The notes under the pieces are model-generated. The model saw nothing but the letters and a program-made list of their open reading frames with translations, searched no databases and was not told the DNA's origin. Shown one piece after another: positions 41,194-50,646 of a stretch of 64,000 nucleotides of DNA. Origin of the DNA: Algoriphagus vanfongensis DSM 17529 (GTDB taxonomy: Bacteria; Bacteroidota; Bacteroidia; Cytophagales; Cyclobacteriaceae); NCBI RefSeq assembly GCF_000429465.1, contig NZ_AUBX01000015.1, positions 124,001 through 188,000 of the forward strand, written 5' to 3'. How positions within the stretch are numbered: position 1 is the stretch's first letter; every line of letters starts with the position of its first letter. Both the position numbers and the translations under genes were made by a program.

Positions 41194-42584
41194 TTTTCTT
41201 CCTTTTGCTGGTTTTGCTGGTCGGGATAGGCTTCCTGTGGACGATCCAAGAGATGATTTTCAAAGGGAAATGGACTCACTTCATCTTCTTTTTGGCAGCA
41301 TTTCTTCCTTTTTATATTAGCAGTCTGAGTCTGGTATATTTGGCTACCCGATCTCCTGAACTAGTCAGTATTTTTCAGATTCTAAAGGAGTTGATCGTCT
41401 TGATCGCTCTGTTGGTGTTTTTATTTTATCAGAAAAACCTCAGCAAATATCCCTTCCGGATGCAGTCCACAGACTGGATGATGCTCAGCTTCCTTGGCTT
41501 AGCATTTGTCTACCTGCTAGTCCCTTTGGGGCAGGCCTCTTTTCTGAACAAAGTTCTTTATTACAAAAGCATTCTGATTCCGGGCTTGGTGTATTTCTTG
41601 GGAAGAAATACCCAATTTGAGGATTGGGAAATCAAGCGACTCTTCAAGATAGTTTTTATCATTGCTCTAGCTGCCTTTGCCGTCAATGTCCTAGAAAGCT
41701 TCATTCTCAATGCCCATCTTCAGCAGTACAGTGGCTACGCACTCTACAATCTTGCCATCAATGATATCGAGCCTTCGGGAAATTTTGGACTGACTTGGAC
41801 TTTTGAAACTCAGGCAATCACCAAGCGATTGGCCAGTTTTTTCTCTGATCCATTGGAGTTGGCCAGTTCAGTTTTGATGGGATTTGCCGCAGGGTTGATT
41901 TGGTTTTTGACCAGCAAAAAAGAGTACAATTGGTGGTATCTCCTGATCATGGCCTGCTCCTTGGGAAGTTTGATATTTTCAGCCTCTAGGGCCGCCTTTG
42001 GCGCATTTTTTATCATGTTGTTTTTCATTGCGCTGGTCTTTGGCCTTTACAAATTGATCGCTTCGGGCTTTTTGATGCTACTTTGTTTTGCTGTCTACGT
42101 GCTCTTTTTCGCTTCAGACGACTTCTATTATTTTGTGATAGATACTCTGACATTCGAAAACGCATCCAGTCTAGGTCACGTGGTAGAATGGGTACTCGCC
42201 TTGGACTCGATGATTGCCAATCCTCTGGGAATCGGGCTGGCCATGAGTGGGAATTTTGGAAGTGTCACAGACGAACTGAGAGTCGGAGGGGAAAATCAGT
42301 TTTTCATTTATGGAGTCCAAATGGGCTGGATAGGCATGATTTTGTATATTCTTACCCTAGCCACCGGAATCATCGTCAGTTTGAGAGTTTTTTATCAGAC
42401 AGAAAATACGCAAGTTGCTCGGATTGCCTTCGTGGGTGCGGCTGTCAAGGTCGGCTTATTGCTTCCCCTGTTTACCGCAAATGCAGAAATGTATACGTAC
42501 GTAGCTTGGCTTTCCTGGTGGATGATTGGGTTTGCCGTGCATGAGTATAGCAGAATCCAAGTATCTTTGAAAAAATCCCTTTAG
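41184..42584 (+). CDS. O-antigen polymerase/ligase-like membrane protein (Wzy-like)
   Basis: A 466-aa polytopic protein with about ten to twelve membrane segments. A large periplasmic loop (HVVEWVLALDSMIANPLGIGLAMSGNFGSVTDELRVGGENQFFIYGVQMGWIG) is typical of Wzy/WaaL proteins and carries the conserved ENQF motif before a membrane helix. Upstream SASRAAFGAFFIMLFFIAL also fits. It would polymerise repeat units at the periplasmic face. Ligase function is the alternative. The start overlaps the GT2 gene by 10 bp. This is the likely polymerase of the locus because no other candidate lies here. Confidence 0.87.
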   Translation: MALIFFLLLVLLVGIGFLWTIQEMIFKGKWTHFIFFLAAFLPFYISSLSLVYLATRSPELVSIFQILKELIVLIALLVFLFYQKNLSKYPFRMQSTDWMMLSFLGLAFVYLLVPLGQASFLNKVLYYKSILIPGLVYFLGRNTQFEDWEIKRLFKIVFIIALAAFAVNVLESFILNAHLQQYSGYALYNLAINDIEPSGNFGLTWTFETQAITKRLASFFSDPLELASSVLMGFAAGLIWFLTSKKEYNWWYLLIMACSLGSLIFSASRAAFGAFFIMLFFIALVFGLYKLIASGFLMLLCFAVYVLFFASDDFYYFVIDTLTFENASSLGHVVEWVLALDSMIANPLGIGLAMSGNFGSVTDELRVGGENQFFIYGVQMGWIGMILYILTLATGIIVSLRVFYQTENTQVARIAFVGAAVKVGLLLPLFTANAEMYTYVAWLSWWMIGFAVHEYSRIQVSLKKSL

Positions 42585-42585
42585 T

Positions 42586-43710
42586 TTGAAAGTTCTTTTA
42601 GACCTGCAATATTTAAATATCGCCACCACTGGGATCAAAACCTACATGGTGGAACTAGCCAAAGCCATCCGGAAATATCCTCATCCTGACTTAGAGTTTA
42701 TTTTTACACATGAACCTGAGGAGCAATCCAAAAAAGACACCTTCAAAAACCCTCAATCGAAAATCCAGCGGCTCAACTATCACTTGGATTATTTCCGGTG
42801 GAAAGAATTTCAGCTTCCTGACCTCGTCAAAAAACATCAACCGGATGTCTTGATTTGCCCTGATTTTGTATCACCTGCAGCATCACTTTCCTGTAGAAGA
42901 CTAACGGTGATTCACGATGCTTTTTTCTGGCAAATGCCACAAAACTACCCCAAGTGGTGGAGAACGTATTTTCTCAGTCTGCTCAAAAAAGGACTGAAAG
43001 AACAAACTGAAATCATCACCACCACGGACTACTCCAAGCGGTCTCTGGAAAAATACCTCGGCAAGCAATGGCCCATCTCGGTCATCTATCAGTGTCCCAA
43101 AAGCCTCAAGGCTGCTTCCGAACCCAGTATTGTGAAAAAACTTGGTCTAAGCGAGCAGTCGTTTTATCTACATATCGGTGTATTTGACAAGCGAAAACAA
43201 CTTCCTTTTTTGACCGAAGCTTTCGGAGAAGCCTTGAAACAAGGACATACTTCCAAAAAACTCGTGTTGGTCGGAGGTCCAGGACATAGCGATCAAATGA
43301 ACGACCTACCCAAGGTAGAAAAACTGGTGCGGGAGCTCGGCCTAGAAGAGCATATACTGCTGCCGGGATACCTTACTGATGGGGAAATCAAAGCTTTGTA
43401 TGAGCATGCCTATGCCTATCTTTTCCCTTCGGAGAATGAAGGATTTGGAATCCCCATTCCTGAAGCCATGGGGTTTGGCTTGCCAGTCATTCACTCAGAT
43501 CAGCAGGCACTTGTAGAAGTAGCCGGAGGTGCTGGTATAGCCTTCAAAACTGGAGAACAGGAAGATTTGATAGCGAAAATCACGCATTTGGATGCTCATC
43601 CAGAGCTCAGAAATGAACTGGGACAAAAAGGAAAAAAACGATCAGAAGACTTTACAGCCCAGAAATTTATCGAAAGCTTCTACACTATTATTTTGCAATC
43701 CTCCAACTGA
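42586..43710 (+). CDS. Glycosyltransferase family 4 (GT-B), TTG start
   Basis: A 374-aa GT-B enzyme. The N-terminus MKVLLDLQYLNIATTGIKTYMVELAKAIRKY is typical of GT4 mannosyl-like transferases. The C-terminal domain has YLHIGVFDKRKQLPFLTEAF, LVLVGGPGHSDQMNDL and the donor-binding motif YLFPSENEGFGIPIPEAMGFGLPVIHSD (EX7E). The start must be TTG at 42586, 1 bp after the Wzy stop; no ATG is nearby and the TTG places MKVLLDLQ exactly where this family begins. A TTG start in an operon with close spacing suggests low or coupled translation. Confidence 0.9.
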   Translation: MKVLLDLQYLNIATTGIKTYMVELAKAIRKYPHPDLEFIFTHEPEEQSKKDTFKNPQSKIQRLNYHLDYFRWKEFQLPDLVKKHQPDVLICPDFVSPAASLSCRRLTVIHDAFFWQMPQNYPKWWRTYFLSLLKKGLKEQTEIITTTDYSKRSLEKYLGKQWPISVIYQCPKSLKAASEPSIVKKLGLSEQSFYLHIGVFDKRKQLPFLTEAFGEALKQGHTSKKLVLVGGPGHSDQMNDLPKVEKLVRELGLEEHILLPGYLTDGEIKALYEHAYAYLFPSENEGFGIPIPEAMGFGLPVIHSDQQALVEVAGGAGIAFKTGEQEDLIAKITHLDAHPELRNELGQKGKKRSEDFTAQKFIESFYTIILQSSN

Positions 43711-43774
43711 CTCCTTCCTGCGATGAATCTCTCTAGTCTCAGCTACCTCCCCAATCATACAAGCTTGCGAGAGC

Positions 43775-43803
43775 ATTCCACTGCCAAGATTTTCTTACAT
43801 TTG
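43775..43803 (+). promoter_or_regulatory. Internal promoter of the polysaccharide locus (-33 TTG, -7 TACATTTG)
   Basis: TTG at 43775-43777, an 18-nt spacer and TACATTTG at 43796-43803 match the Bacteroidota consensus. The acyltransferase ATG follows 25 nt later. This is the best full match in the window, together with 1501-1529. Confidence 0.65.
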
Positions 43804-43828
43804 GGCCGCACTTTTGATTGAGCATTCA

Positions 43829-44557
43829 ATGGCCGGCATTTTCAGCAATATCACTTCTAAAGTCACCGGAATAGACTTTAAAGACCGATTTGGAAAAGAT
43901 TGGGATGGGGTCTCCACGATGGGTTTGGTCTTGAGGATGGCTTGTTGGTTTGTGAGAGGCATGCTAGTTCGCTGGCGTTTCAAGCAAGCGAAAGGATTGT
44001 TTTTAATCGGAAAACGTGTCACGATCAGGCAGGCTCATTACATCACAGTAGGTAAAAATTTCATTGCTCAGGACAATTGTGAAATCAATGGACTCTCCCA
44101 AAATGGCTTGACCTTCGGAGATAAAGTAACCGTTGGGAGCTATGCAATCATCCGTCCTACCAACCTGTATGGAGGTGAAGCGGGACTGGGCCTCAAAGTA
44201 GGGGACAACAGCAGCATCGGGCCGTATAGCTATATAGGATGCTCGGGCTATATCGAAATCGGCGCCAATGTCATGATGTCTCCCCGAGTGAGCATCTATT
44301 CAGAGAATCACAATTTTGAAGATTCGGAGGTCGATATGATCGAACAGGGAGTGACGCGCTCCTTTGTCAAAATAGAGGATGACTGCTGGATCGCTTCAAA
44401 TTCTATCATTTTAGCGGGGGTGACGATCGGCCGGGGATCGATCATAGCCGCTGGCTCCGTGGTGACCAAAGATGTCCCTCCCTATAGCATTGTGGGCGGA
44501 AATCCCGCACGTGTCATCCGTAGTAGAAAAAAAGAAACAAGTGATGCCCAGGTCTGA
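43829..44557 (+). CDS. Hexapeptide-repeat (LbH) O-acyltransferase
   Basis: A 242-aa left-handed parallel beta-helix protein, as in maltose/galactoside or NeuD-type acetyltransferases. Hexapeptide turns run from [16 protein letters not shown] through [29 protein letters not shown]. The catalytic His-containing loop SENHNFED follows, and then [50 protein letters not shown], a textbook acetyltransferase ending. The N-terminal ~80 residues are an unassigned helical part. It likely acetylates a sugar residue of the polymer. The ATG at 43829 ([11 protein letters not shown]) is chosen over a TTG five codons upstream. A full promoter lies just before it. Confidence 0.9.
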   Translation: MAGIFSNITSKVTGIDFKDRFGKDWDGVSTMGLVLRMACWFVRGMLVRWRFKQAKGLFLIGKRVTIRQAHYITVGKNFIAQDNCEINGLSQNGLTFGDKVTVGSYAIIRPTNLYGGEAGLGLKVGDNSSIGPYSYIGCSGYIEIGANVMMSPRVSIYSENHNFEDSEVDMIEQGVTRSFVKIEDDCWIASNSIILAGVTIGRGSIIAAGSVVTKDVPPYSIVGGNPARVIRSRKKETSDAQV

Positions 44558-44671
44558 TTCGGCTGACCAAATTTTGAAAATGAGATTACATTTGATTTTA
44601 CCACCCTTGTTTTTAGAATGCATTTCAACAGTGTATGTTTATCGCTCTATCTCTTCTATTAAGGCTCTGCT

Positions 44672-45832
44672 ATGAAAGAGAGAAAAGTACTTGTGATCTT
44701 CTGTGATGCAGATCTCTATGGCGCCAGTAAAAATCTCATCCGCTCGCTCGATGGGTTTAGAAGGATCGGTCTGACTCCAATTACTGTCTTGCCGTTTACC
44801 GGTCCGCTGATACCGAGGATAGAGGAATTGGGTTTTGAAGTGATCGTCATGGATCATGGTATTCTTAGAAGGCAAAATCTTAGCCCCAAAGGCATTTTTA
44901 AGTTTGCCAGCCAGATTACCTCTTCCTTTTGGAAGCTCTCGAAACTGATCAAGCACGAAAAAATCCACCTGATCTATTCCAATTCCAATGCGAATTTCAT
45001 TGGGGGTCTACTCAGGATCCGGCATGGGATTCCTCATATCTGGCATATTCATGAAATCATCAAGCATCCCCGCTGGTTTAAGTCTTTCTTAGAAAACTAC
45101 ATCAAAATCTCGGAAGACCGAGTCTTTTGCGTTTCCAAAGCCGTCATCAATAATTTTTCTGCCATTGACGAAAGCCACTTGAAGTTGCTCTACAATGGTA
45201 TCGATACGCAACCCTATCTCCAACCTGCCTATGACCTGAAAGCCGAATTGGGGATACCGAAGGACAAAATCCTGATCGGGATGATCGCCCGAGTCAACCA
45301 TTGGAAGGGACAGTCCTATTTTCTGGAAATAGCCGCTTTACTAAAAAAGCGTTACCCAAACCTACATTTTGTGATGGCTGGAGATGTATATCCAGGCTAT
45401 GAGTATCTCTATGATGAATTGCAATCTCAAATCCAGAGACTAGATTTGGAGATGACTGTGACAAATTTGGGATTCAGACTGGATGTACCTGAAATACTCA
45501 GCGGATTAGATATTTTTGTGCTCCCTAGCATTTTGCCAGATCCACTACCTACGACGGTTCTCGAGGCCATGGCTGCAGCCAGACCGGTCATCGCTACCAA
45601 TCATGGGGGAGCTACCGAGATGGTTTTGGATCAAAAAACAGGGTTTCTGATTCCATGGGATGATGCGTCGACGGCAGCTTTGGCTTTTGAAAAACTCATA
45701 GAGTCCTCAGAATTAAGATCAAAAATGGGAAATTCTGGTAGAGATAGAGTATCTAGGCAATTTAATCGGGAGAATTACCTGGAAAATTTCGGCAAACTTG
45801 TTTCTGAATTGCTAGAGGAAAAAATTAACTAA
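44672..45832 (+). CDS. Glycosyltransferase family 4 (GT-B)
   Basis: A 386-aa GT-B enzyme. The acceptor domain begins KERKVLVIFCDADLYGASKNLIRSLDGF and includes LIYSNSNANFIGGLLRIRHGIPHIWHIHEI. The donor domain has IGMIARVNHWKGQSYFLEIAALL and IFVLPSILPDPLPTTVLEAMAAARPVIATNHGGATEMV with the EX7E motif. It is 114 bp after the acyltransferase. A second TACATTTG box lies at 44587-44594 but without a good -33 element, so it is uncertain. The sugar transferred is unknown. Confidence 0.9.
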   Translation: MKERKVLVIFCDADLYGASKNLIRSLDGFRRIGLTPITVLPFTGPLIPRIEELGFEVIVMDHGILRRQNLSPKGIFKFASQITSSFWKLSKLIKHEKIHLIYSNSNANFIGGLLRIRHGIPHIWHIHEIIKHPRWFKSFLENYIKISEDRVFCVSKAVINNFSAIDESHLKLLYNGIDTQPYLQPAYDLKAELGIPKDKILIGMIARVNHWKGQSYFLEIAALLKKRYPNLHFVMAGDVYPGYEYLYDELQSQIQRLDLEMTVTNLGFRLDVPEILSGLDIFVLPSILPDPLPTTVLEAMAAARPVIATNHGGATEMVLDQKTGFLIPWDDASTAALAFEKLIESSELRSKMGNSGRDRVSRQFNRENYLENFGKLVSELLEEKIN

Positions 45833-45842
45833 AGAAAGAAGC

Positions 45843-46967
45843 GTGGCAAAAAAAACAAAGCCATTAAAAATAGCCATCATGGGGGCAAAGGGCTACCCTT
45901 ACGTCTATGGAGGCTATGATACGATGATCCGTGAGCTCGGAGAGAGGCTGGTAGAGCGAGGAGTGCATGTACGGGTGTATAATCACCGGGCTCTGTTTCC
46001 TCAGAAACCTCGCTATGTCAATGGCATCGAGTGTATCTATACTCCAGCTATAGAAACAAAAATTCTGACCCAGCTGTCGCATACGTTTTTCTCCATGCTT
46101 CATGCCTGCTTCTCGGATGTGGATGTGATATTCGTGGTCAATTCGGGCAATGGACCCTTTGGCTTGATTAGCCGTTTTTTCAGAAAACCTACCGCCATCA
46201 ATGTTGATGGCCTCGAATGGCTTCGTCCCAAATGGAGAGGTCTCGGATCCAAATATTTCCGATGGGCTTCCAAAATGGCAACCAAGCATTTTGACCAAGT
46301 CATCAATGATTCGGATGAAATGAAAAGAGTCTATTTGGAGTTGTTTCAAACCGATTCTAAAGTAATCGCCTATGGAGCTAATCCAAGAGAAAACGTGGAA
46401 GCCGACCCTATTTTCAAGTGGGATCTCCAAAGTCGCGAGTATTTTTTGATCGTGGGACGACTGGTCCCGGACAATAATGCCGAACTGATCATAGAAGGTT
46501 TTTTGAAATCCTCCACGGACAAAAAGCTCGTGATCGTAGGCGATGCACCCTTTGATGATCACTGGTCTACCCAACTCAAGAAAAAGAAGGATCCTCGATT
46601 GGATTTCTTAGGCTATATCACAGACTCCAATACGCTGGCCGCACTCTATACGCATTGCTATGCCTATTTTCATGGCCATGAATACGGTGGCACAAATCCC
46701 GCCATGCTCAAAGCTATGGGCTATGGATGCGCTATTTTGGCCCTGGACACTCCCTTCAATCAAGAAATGCTTCAAAACGGAAAACATGGCTGGTACTTCC
46801 AAAAAGAGGCAGAGTCTGTCAAGGACATTGTGGAAAAATCAGAAAACGAACCTGAATCCATGTTCTATCTAAGAAAAACAGCAAGAGACGGACTGACAGA
46901 AAAATACAATTGGGAGCATGTCACCGATCAGTATTTGGAGGTTTTTAAGGAATTAGCTGAGAAATAG
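45843..46967 (+). CDS. Glycosyltransferase, DUF1972/rhamnosyltransferase-like, GTG start
   Basis: A 374-aa GT-B protein whose N-terminus IAIMGAKGYPYVYGGYDTMIRELGERLVERGVHVRVYNHR is characteristic of the DUF1972 group, which includes rhamnosyltransferases near WsaF/WbbL-like proteins. Further blocks are AINVDGLEWLRPKWRGLGSKYFRWASKMATKHFD and the donor-binding YFHGHEYGGTNPAMLKAMGYG. The GTG at 45843 is used because MAKKTKPLK leads directly into the family start; the spacing to the previous gene is 10 bp. It is the last gene of the locus, converging on recG across a 281-bp gap. Confidence 0.88.
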   Translation: MAKKTKPLKIAIMGAKGYPYVYGGYDTMIRELGERLVERGVHVRVYNHRALFPQKPRYVNGIECIYTPAIETKILTQLSHTFFSMLHACFSDVDVIFVVNSGNGPFGLISRFFRKPTAINVDGLEWLRPKWRGLGSKYFRWASKMATKHFDQVINDSDEMKRVYLELFQTDSKVIAYGANPRENVEADPIFKWDLQSREYFLIVGRLVPDNNAELIIEGFLKSSTDKKLVIVGDAPFDDHWSTQLKKKKDPRLDFLGYITDSNTLAALYTHCYAYFHGHEYGGTNPAMLKAMGYGCAILALDTPFNQEMLQNGKHGWYFQKEAESVKDIVEKSENEPESMFYLRKTARDGLTEKYNWEHVTDQYLEVFKELAEK

Positions 46968-47012
46968 GATTTGAAATACGAAAGGAGAAAAACGATCTTC
47001 TGAGAGGTTTTG

Positions 47013-47041
47013 GATTTACGAATGACGAAATACGATTTACG
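47013..47041. repeat. Short direct repeats in the gap after the polysaccharide locus
   Basis: GATTTACG occurs at 47013-47020 and 47034-47041, 21 nt apart, with ATGACGAAATAC between. The rest of the 281-bp gap (46968-47248) is AT-rich; a further AACTTTCCAACC..ACTTTTGAACTTTGAACT tract at about 47208-47240 resembles the one near 57370-57405. No terminator, RNA or credible gene was recognised. Confidence 0.4.
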
Positions 47042-47248
47042 TGCAGCAGAGATGAGTTTGCTGTATTCTACAATTTTAAACGCTTTAGGGAAAATTTATT
47101 TGGATTGGAGTGATTATTATGAACTCAATTTTCCAATCTTCAATCCACTGCGGCGGACAAGTGCTTCCAATTTTAAAATTATGAACATCGAACGATGAAT
47201 AGTAAAGAACTTTCCAACCTTACCACTTTTGAACTTTGAACTCCATTC

Positions 47249-49342
47249 TCACGAAATCCGGCTCCAATTAACCGCCGTCTTCTTTTGTTGCTTGATTTGC
47301 CGGAGAATAGGCGCATGGATTGGCTGACTTAGGTTTGGGTCATTTGCCAATACTTGCTGAGCAGCATCTCTTGCCAAAGTTAAAATAGGAGCGTCTTTGC
47401 TCAAATCAGCAATCAATAAGTCTGTAATCCCGCTTTGCTGCGTTCCCATCAAATCTCCCGGCCCCCTCAATCTCAGATCTACATCTGCTATCTCAAACCC
47501 ATCATTGGTACGAACCATCGTTTCCAATCGAATCCTCGAATCCTTGGAAAGCTCATACTTGCTCATCAGCACACAGTAGCTTTGCTCGGCTCCGCGACCG
47601 ACTCTGCCCCGTAGCTGATGAAGCTGTGAAAGCCCAAATCGCTCCGCATTTTCGATCACCATCACCGAAGCATTGGGCACATTTACTCCCACTTCGATCA
47701 CAGTCGTCGCCACCATGATTTTCGTTTCTCCCTTGACAAATCGCTGCATTTCAAAGTCCTTTGCCTCAGCTTTCATCGCTCCATGCACGATGCTCAAGGG
47801 ATAGTGTGGAAAAGCACGGGCAATGCTTTCGTAGCCATCCATCAGAGATTTCAAATCCAGTTTTTCAGACTCTTCTATCAGTGGATACACGATATAAACT
47901 TGCCTTCCTTTTTTGACCTCCTGATTGATAAAGCCAAACACTTTCAAACGGTCTTTTTCATAGCGATGAACCGTCTGGATTGGCTTTCTCCCAGCTGGAA
48001 GTTCATCAATGACTGACACATCCAGGTCCCCATAAAGCGTCATGGCCAGTGTACGTGGTATTGGCGTGGCAGTCATCACCAAAACATGGGGAATGAAATC
48101 TTCATTTTTGGCCCAAAGCTTTGCTCGCTGTGCTACCCCAAATCGATGCTGCTCATCGACGATGGCCAGCCCAAGATTTTTGAATTGAACGATATCTTCC
48201 AGTAGGGCATGGGTGCCGATCAAAATCTTCAGTTCGCCGGATAAGAGCTCTTCATGGATAATTTTCCGGGCAGATTTTTTGACCGACCCAGTCAAAAGTG
48301 AAATTTTCAAGCCCATCATATCCGCAAATTCCTTTAGGCCCTCATAATGCTGATTGGCCAAAATCTCGGTAGGAGCCATCAGGCAGGCTTGAGCTCCGGA
48401 GCCGATCGCGATCAGCATACAGATAAAAGCCACCATGGTTTTCCCACTTCCTACATCTCCCTGCACGAGCCGGTTCATCTGCTTGCCAGACTTCAAATCT
48501 TGGTAAGCCTCACGGATCACCCGCTTCTGCGCCCCAGTCAATTCAAATGGAATATGGTTTTGGTAAAAATCCGTCAGCAATTCGGTATTGTCCAGGATTT
48601 GGCCCCGATACTTCTCAGTACGGGTCACTTTCATGAGCAAAAGTCTCAGCTGCAAAAAGAAAAATTCCTCAAATTTGAGTCGTTTTCTGGCTCTTTGGAG
48701 CAAGGCTGGATCTGAGGGAAAGTGAATTTCCTTGACTGACTCCCGCTTACCGATCAGTTGGTATTGCTCCAAAATCTCCTGAGAAAGCGTCTCCTGGATG
48801 TGGGGATAGCAGATTTGCACCAGTGATTCCAGCACTTTGGAAATCCCCCGGCTGTCCAAAAATCTAGCCCTCAGCTTGTCTGTCGAAGAATAAACGGGTT
48901 GAAAATTGTTGCGCTTTTCTGTAGCTTGGGAAAGCGGCTCCATCTCAGGATGAGCGATACTCCATTTCCTGCCAAACTGAGCAGGCTTCCCGAAGAAAAT
49001 AAATACCGCTCCTACAGGGAGTTTTTTTTGGACCCACTGAATGCCCTTGAACCAAGTCATCTCCATCTCACCGGTCTCATCGGCGACATGGGCCACCAAG
49101 CGTCTTTTGCCACCGACACCAAGTAGCTCTACTTTTCGGATTCTGGCTATGACTTGGACATTTTCCAGCTCTGAGTGAAGTTCCCGGACTTTGTAAAACT
49201 TGCTCCTATCCTCATAGCGAAATGGATAGTGCTGGAGCAGATCTCCATAGGTAAAAATCGAGAGTTCCTTGTTGAGTAATTCGGCTTTTTGAGGGCCAAC
49301 TCCCTTGAGAAACTCAATTTTAGTATCGAAAAATCCGGACAA
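47249..49342 (-). CDS. recG: ATP-dependent DNA helicase RecG, TTG start
   Basis: RecG (697 aa) remodels stalled replication forks and branch-migrates Holliday junctions. The N-terminal wedge/OB-fold region includes GVGPQKAELLNKELSIFTYGDLLQHYPFRYEDRS. Walker A GDVGSGKT lies at ~294-301 and the DEQH box (IVDEQHRFGVAQR) at ~394. Helicase motifs include MTATPIPRTLAM and QLHQLRGRVGRGAEQSYC, and the C-terminal TIGR-type end is present. The start is TTG at 49342 (MSGFFDTKIEF): a stop codon lies three codons upstream, and family members begin at this point. A TTG start in a core repair gene is noted. Length matches the family. Confidence 0.95.
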   Translation of the reverse strand: MSGFFDTKIEFLKGVGPQKAELLNKELSIFTYGDLLQHYPFRYEDRSKFYKVRELHSELENVQVIARIRKVELLGVGGKRRLVAHVADETGEMEMTWFKGIQWVQKKLPVGAVFIFFGKPAQFGRKWSIAHPEMEPLSQATEKRNNFQPVYSSTDKLRARFLDSRGISKVLESLVQICYPHIQETLSQEILEQYQLIGKRESVKEIHFPSDPALLQRARKRLKFEEFFFLQLRLLLMKVTRTEKYRGQILDNTELLTDFYQNHIPFELTGAQKRVIREAYQDLKSGKQMNRLVQGDVGSGKTMVAFICMLIAIGSGAQACLMAPTEILANQHYEGLKEFADMMGLKISLLTGSVKKSARKIIHEELLSGELKILIGTHALLEDIVQFKNLGLAIVDEQHRFGVAQRAKLWAKNEDFIPHVLVMTATPIPRTLAMTLYGDLDVSVIDELPAGRKPIQTVHRYEKDRLKVFGFINQEVKKGRQVYIVYPLIEESEKLDLKSLMDGYESIARAFPHYPLSIVHGAMKAEAKDFEMQRFVKGETKIMVATTVIEVGVNVPNASVMVIENAERFGLSQLHQLRGRVGRGAEQSYCVLMSKYELSKDSRIRLETMVRTNDGFEIADVDLRLRGPGDLMGTQQSGITDLLIADLSKDAPILTLARDAAQQVLANDPNLSQPIHAPILRQIKQQKKTAVNWSRIS

Positions 49343-49432
49343 AGCGTGGGGTTAAAGTTTGAAACAAATTAAAACTTCGCATTGGGGAAAGCCAAAACTT
49401 TGACTGGAATTGTCAATGAGACAGAGTGGATA

Positions 49433-50488
49433 TTAGATTTTATCCAAAAGCTCTTTCAGTGCTGCCCGCTTAGCCTGCTGATCTCTGAGATAAATCATTT
49501 GATTTTTGGCGCGATGAAGATTTTGCTCCGGATATTTCACCTTATAATACACATTGCCCATCAGATGATCTGTGAAAAAACGAAGCCCCATCATACAGGT
49601 CATCACCTCCCCAGCCAGCAAGAGGGACTCCTTTTCTTCTGGGGTAGCTATGTCTTTAATTCCAGACCAATAGCCAGACAATAGTTCTTGGAAAACCTCC
49701 AGATCCAGATGGATTTGATCCCAAGAAGTGCTCGTCTCCTGCACAGAGCAGGCGACAGTGCGTACCAAATCTCCAAAATCATACATCAAATAACCTGGCA
49801 TCAAGGTATCCAAATCAATCAACGCCGCGACTCGCTCCAAGTCTTTTGAAAAAATCAAATTGTTGATTTTGGTATCACTGTGAGTCAGTCGCAAGGGAAG
49901 TTGCTGGGCAAATTCACGATACGCTTCGATGAGGGGCTTTTGATTAGTATAAAAGAGAAGAATCTGTTTTTCTTCTTCATCTAGATTTATTGCTTTTCCA
50001 GCTTCTTCGAGAAACTTATCATAGCGCAGATCCAAGCGGTGAAAATGGGGAATGGTCTCCTGATACCTATCAATCTGCACGTCTTTTGCCCAAGCGGCAA
50101 ATTGCCCATAAGCCTCACTCGCCAAGAAAGCCTGCTGAGGATTGTCTATCTCCTGGATTGTCTTACCCTCCACAAAGTCAAAGAGGCGATACATTTTCCC
50201 TTGGGTATGGACTAGGTTACTACCCAACTTGTCCAGTAATGGCAAGGGCAACAAAAAGGGAAAAGGGTGACTGTCTTGGTAGGCTGAAAGAAAAGCCAGA
50301 TTGGAAGCTATCCGATCAGGATATTGAAAGACGGAATTATTAAATCCCTGCAGGACGTAGGACTGGGAGGTAGTCTGGATCAAAAAAGTATCATGGATCA
50401 GCCCTTCACCAAATGGGACTATTTGAGATTCCCGAAGATCTCCCAATTCAAACTGCTCAAATATTTCCTGAAATAGCTTTTCCTGCAT
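49433..50488 (-). CDS. Phosphotransferase (APH/NahK-like sugar kinase family)
   Basis: A 351-aa member of the aminoglycoside-phosphotransferase/choline-kinase fold. The N-terminal lobe has VPFGEGLIHDTFLIQTTSQSYVLQGFN, a typical nucleotide-binding loop. The catalytic loop LTHSDTKINNLIF is followed by the DxD motif ALIDLDTLMPGYLMYDFGDLVRT. This resembles N-acetylhexosamine kinase-like proteins near MdsC of mucin-degrading bacteria, so a sugar kinase is plausible. It is not proven to phosphorylate a sugar. It is divergent from the sodium:solute symporter (158 bp between), which would fit uptake plus phosphorylation of a sugar. Confidence 0.82.
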   Translation of the reverse strand: MQEKLFQEIFEQFELGDLRESQIVPFGEGLIHDTFLIQTTSQSYVLQGFNNSVFQYPDRIASNLAFLSAYQDSHPFPFLLPLPLLDKLGSNLVHTQGKMYRLFDFVEGKTIQEIDNPQQAFLASEAYGQFAAWAKDVQIDRYQETIPHFHRLDLRYDKFLEEAGKAINLDEEEKQILLFYTNQKPLIEAYREFAQQLPLRLTHSDTKINNLIFSKDLERVAALIDLDTLMPGYLMYDFGDLVRTVACSVQETSTSWDQIHLDLEVFQELLSGYWSGIKDIATPEEKESLLLAGEVMTCMMGLRFFTDHLMGNVYYKVKYPEQNLHRAKNQMIYLRDQQAKRAALKELLDKI

Positions 50489-50646
50489 GGATGAATGAAA
50501 TAGTGGTACCCGATTTTATTTTGAAACACGAATGAAAGTGCAAATTACAGGCTGAAGTTCATTGTTTATAAAATTTATTAAAAAAGTTGAACGGCATTTA
50601 GATAAAATTTTTGTTATTTGGCTCTAATAAACAAATCCCACTTTGT

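Noticed and set aside
44587..44594. TACATTTG box before the GT4 at 44672
   Set aside because: The box is perfect, but the only TTG is 10 nt upstream, too close for a -33 element, and the box is 77 nt from the ATG. It is not listed as a promoter.
45864..46574. A 236-codon minus-strand frame inside the last glycosyltransferase gene
   Set aside because: It is a shadow of the strong coding frame on the plus strand and has no recognisable motif.
47010..47198. A 62-codon frame in the gap after the polysaccharide locus
   Set aside because: It covers low-complexity direct repeats, lacks a promoter or terminator and has no recognisable product.
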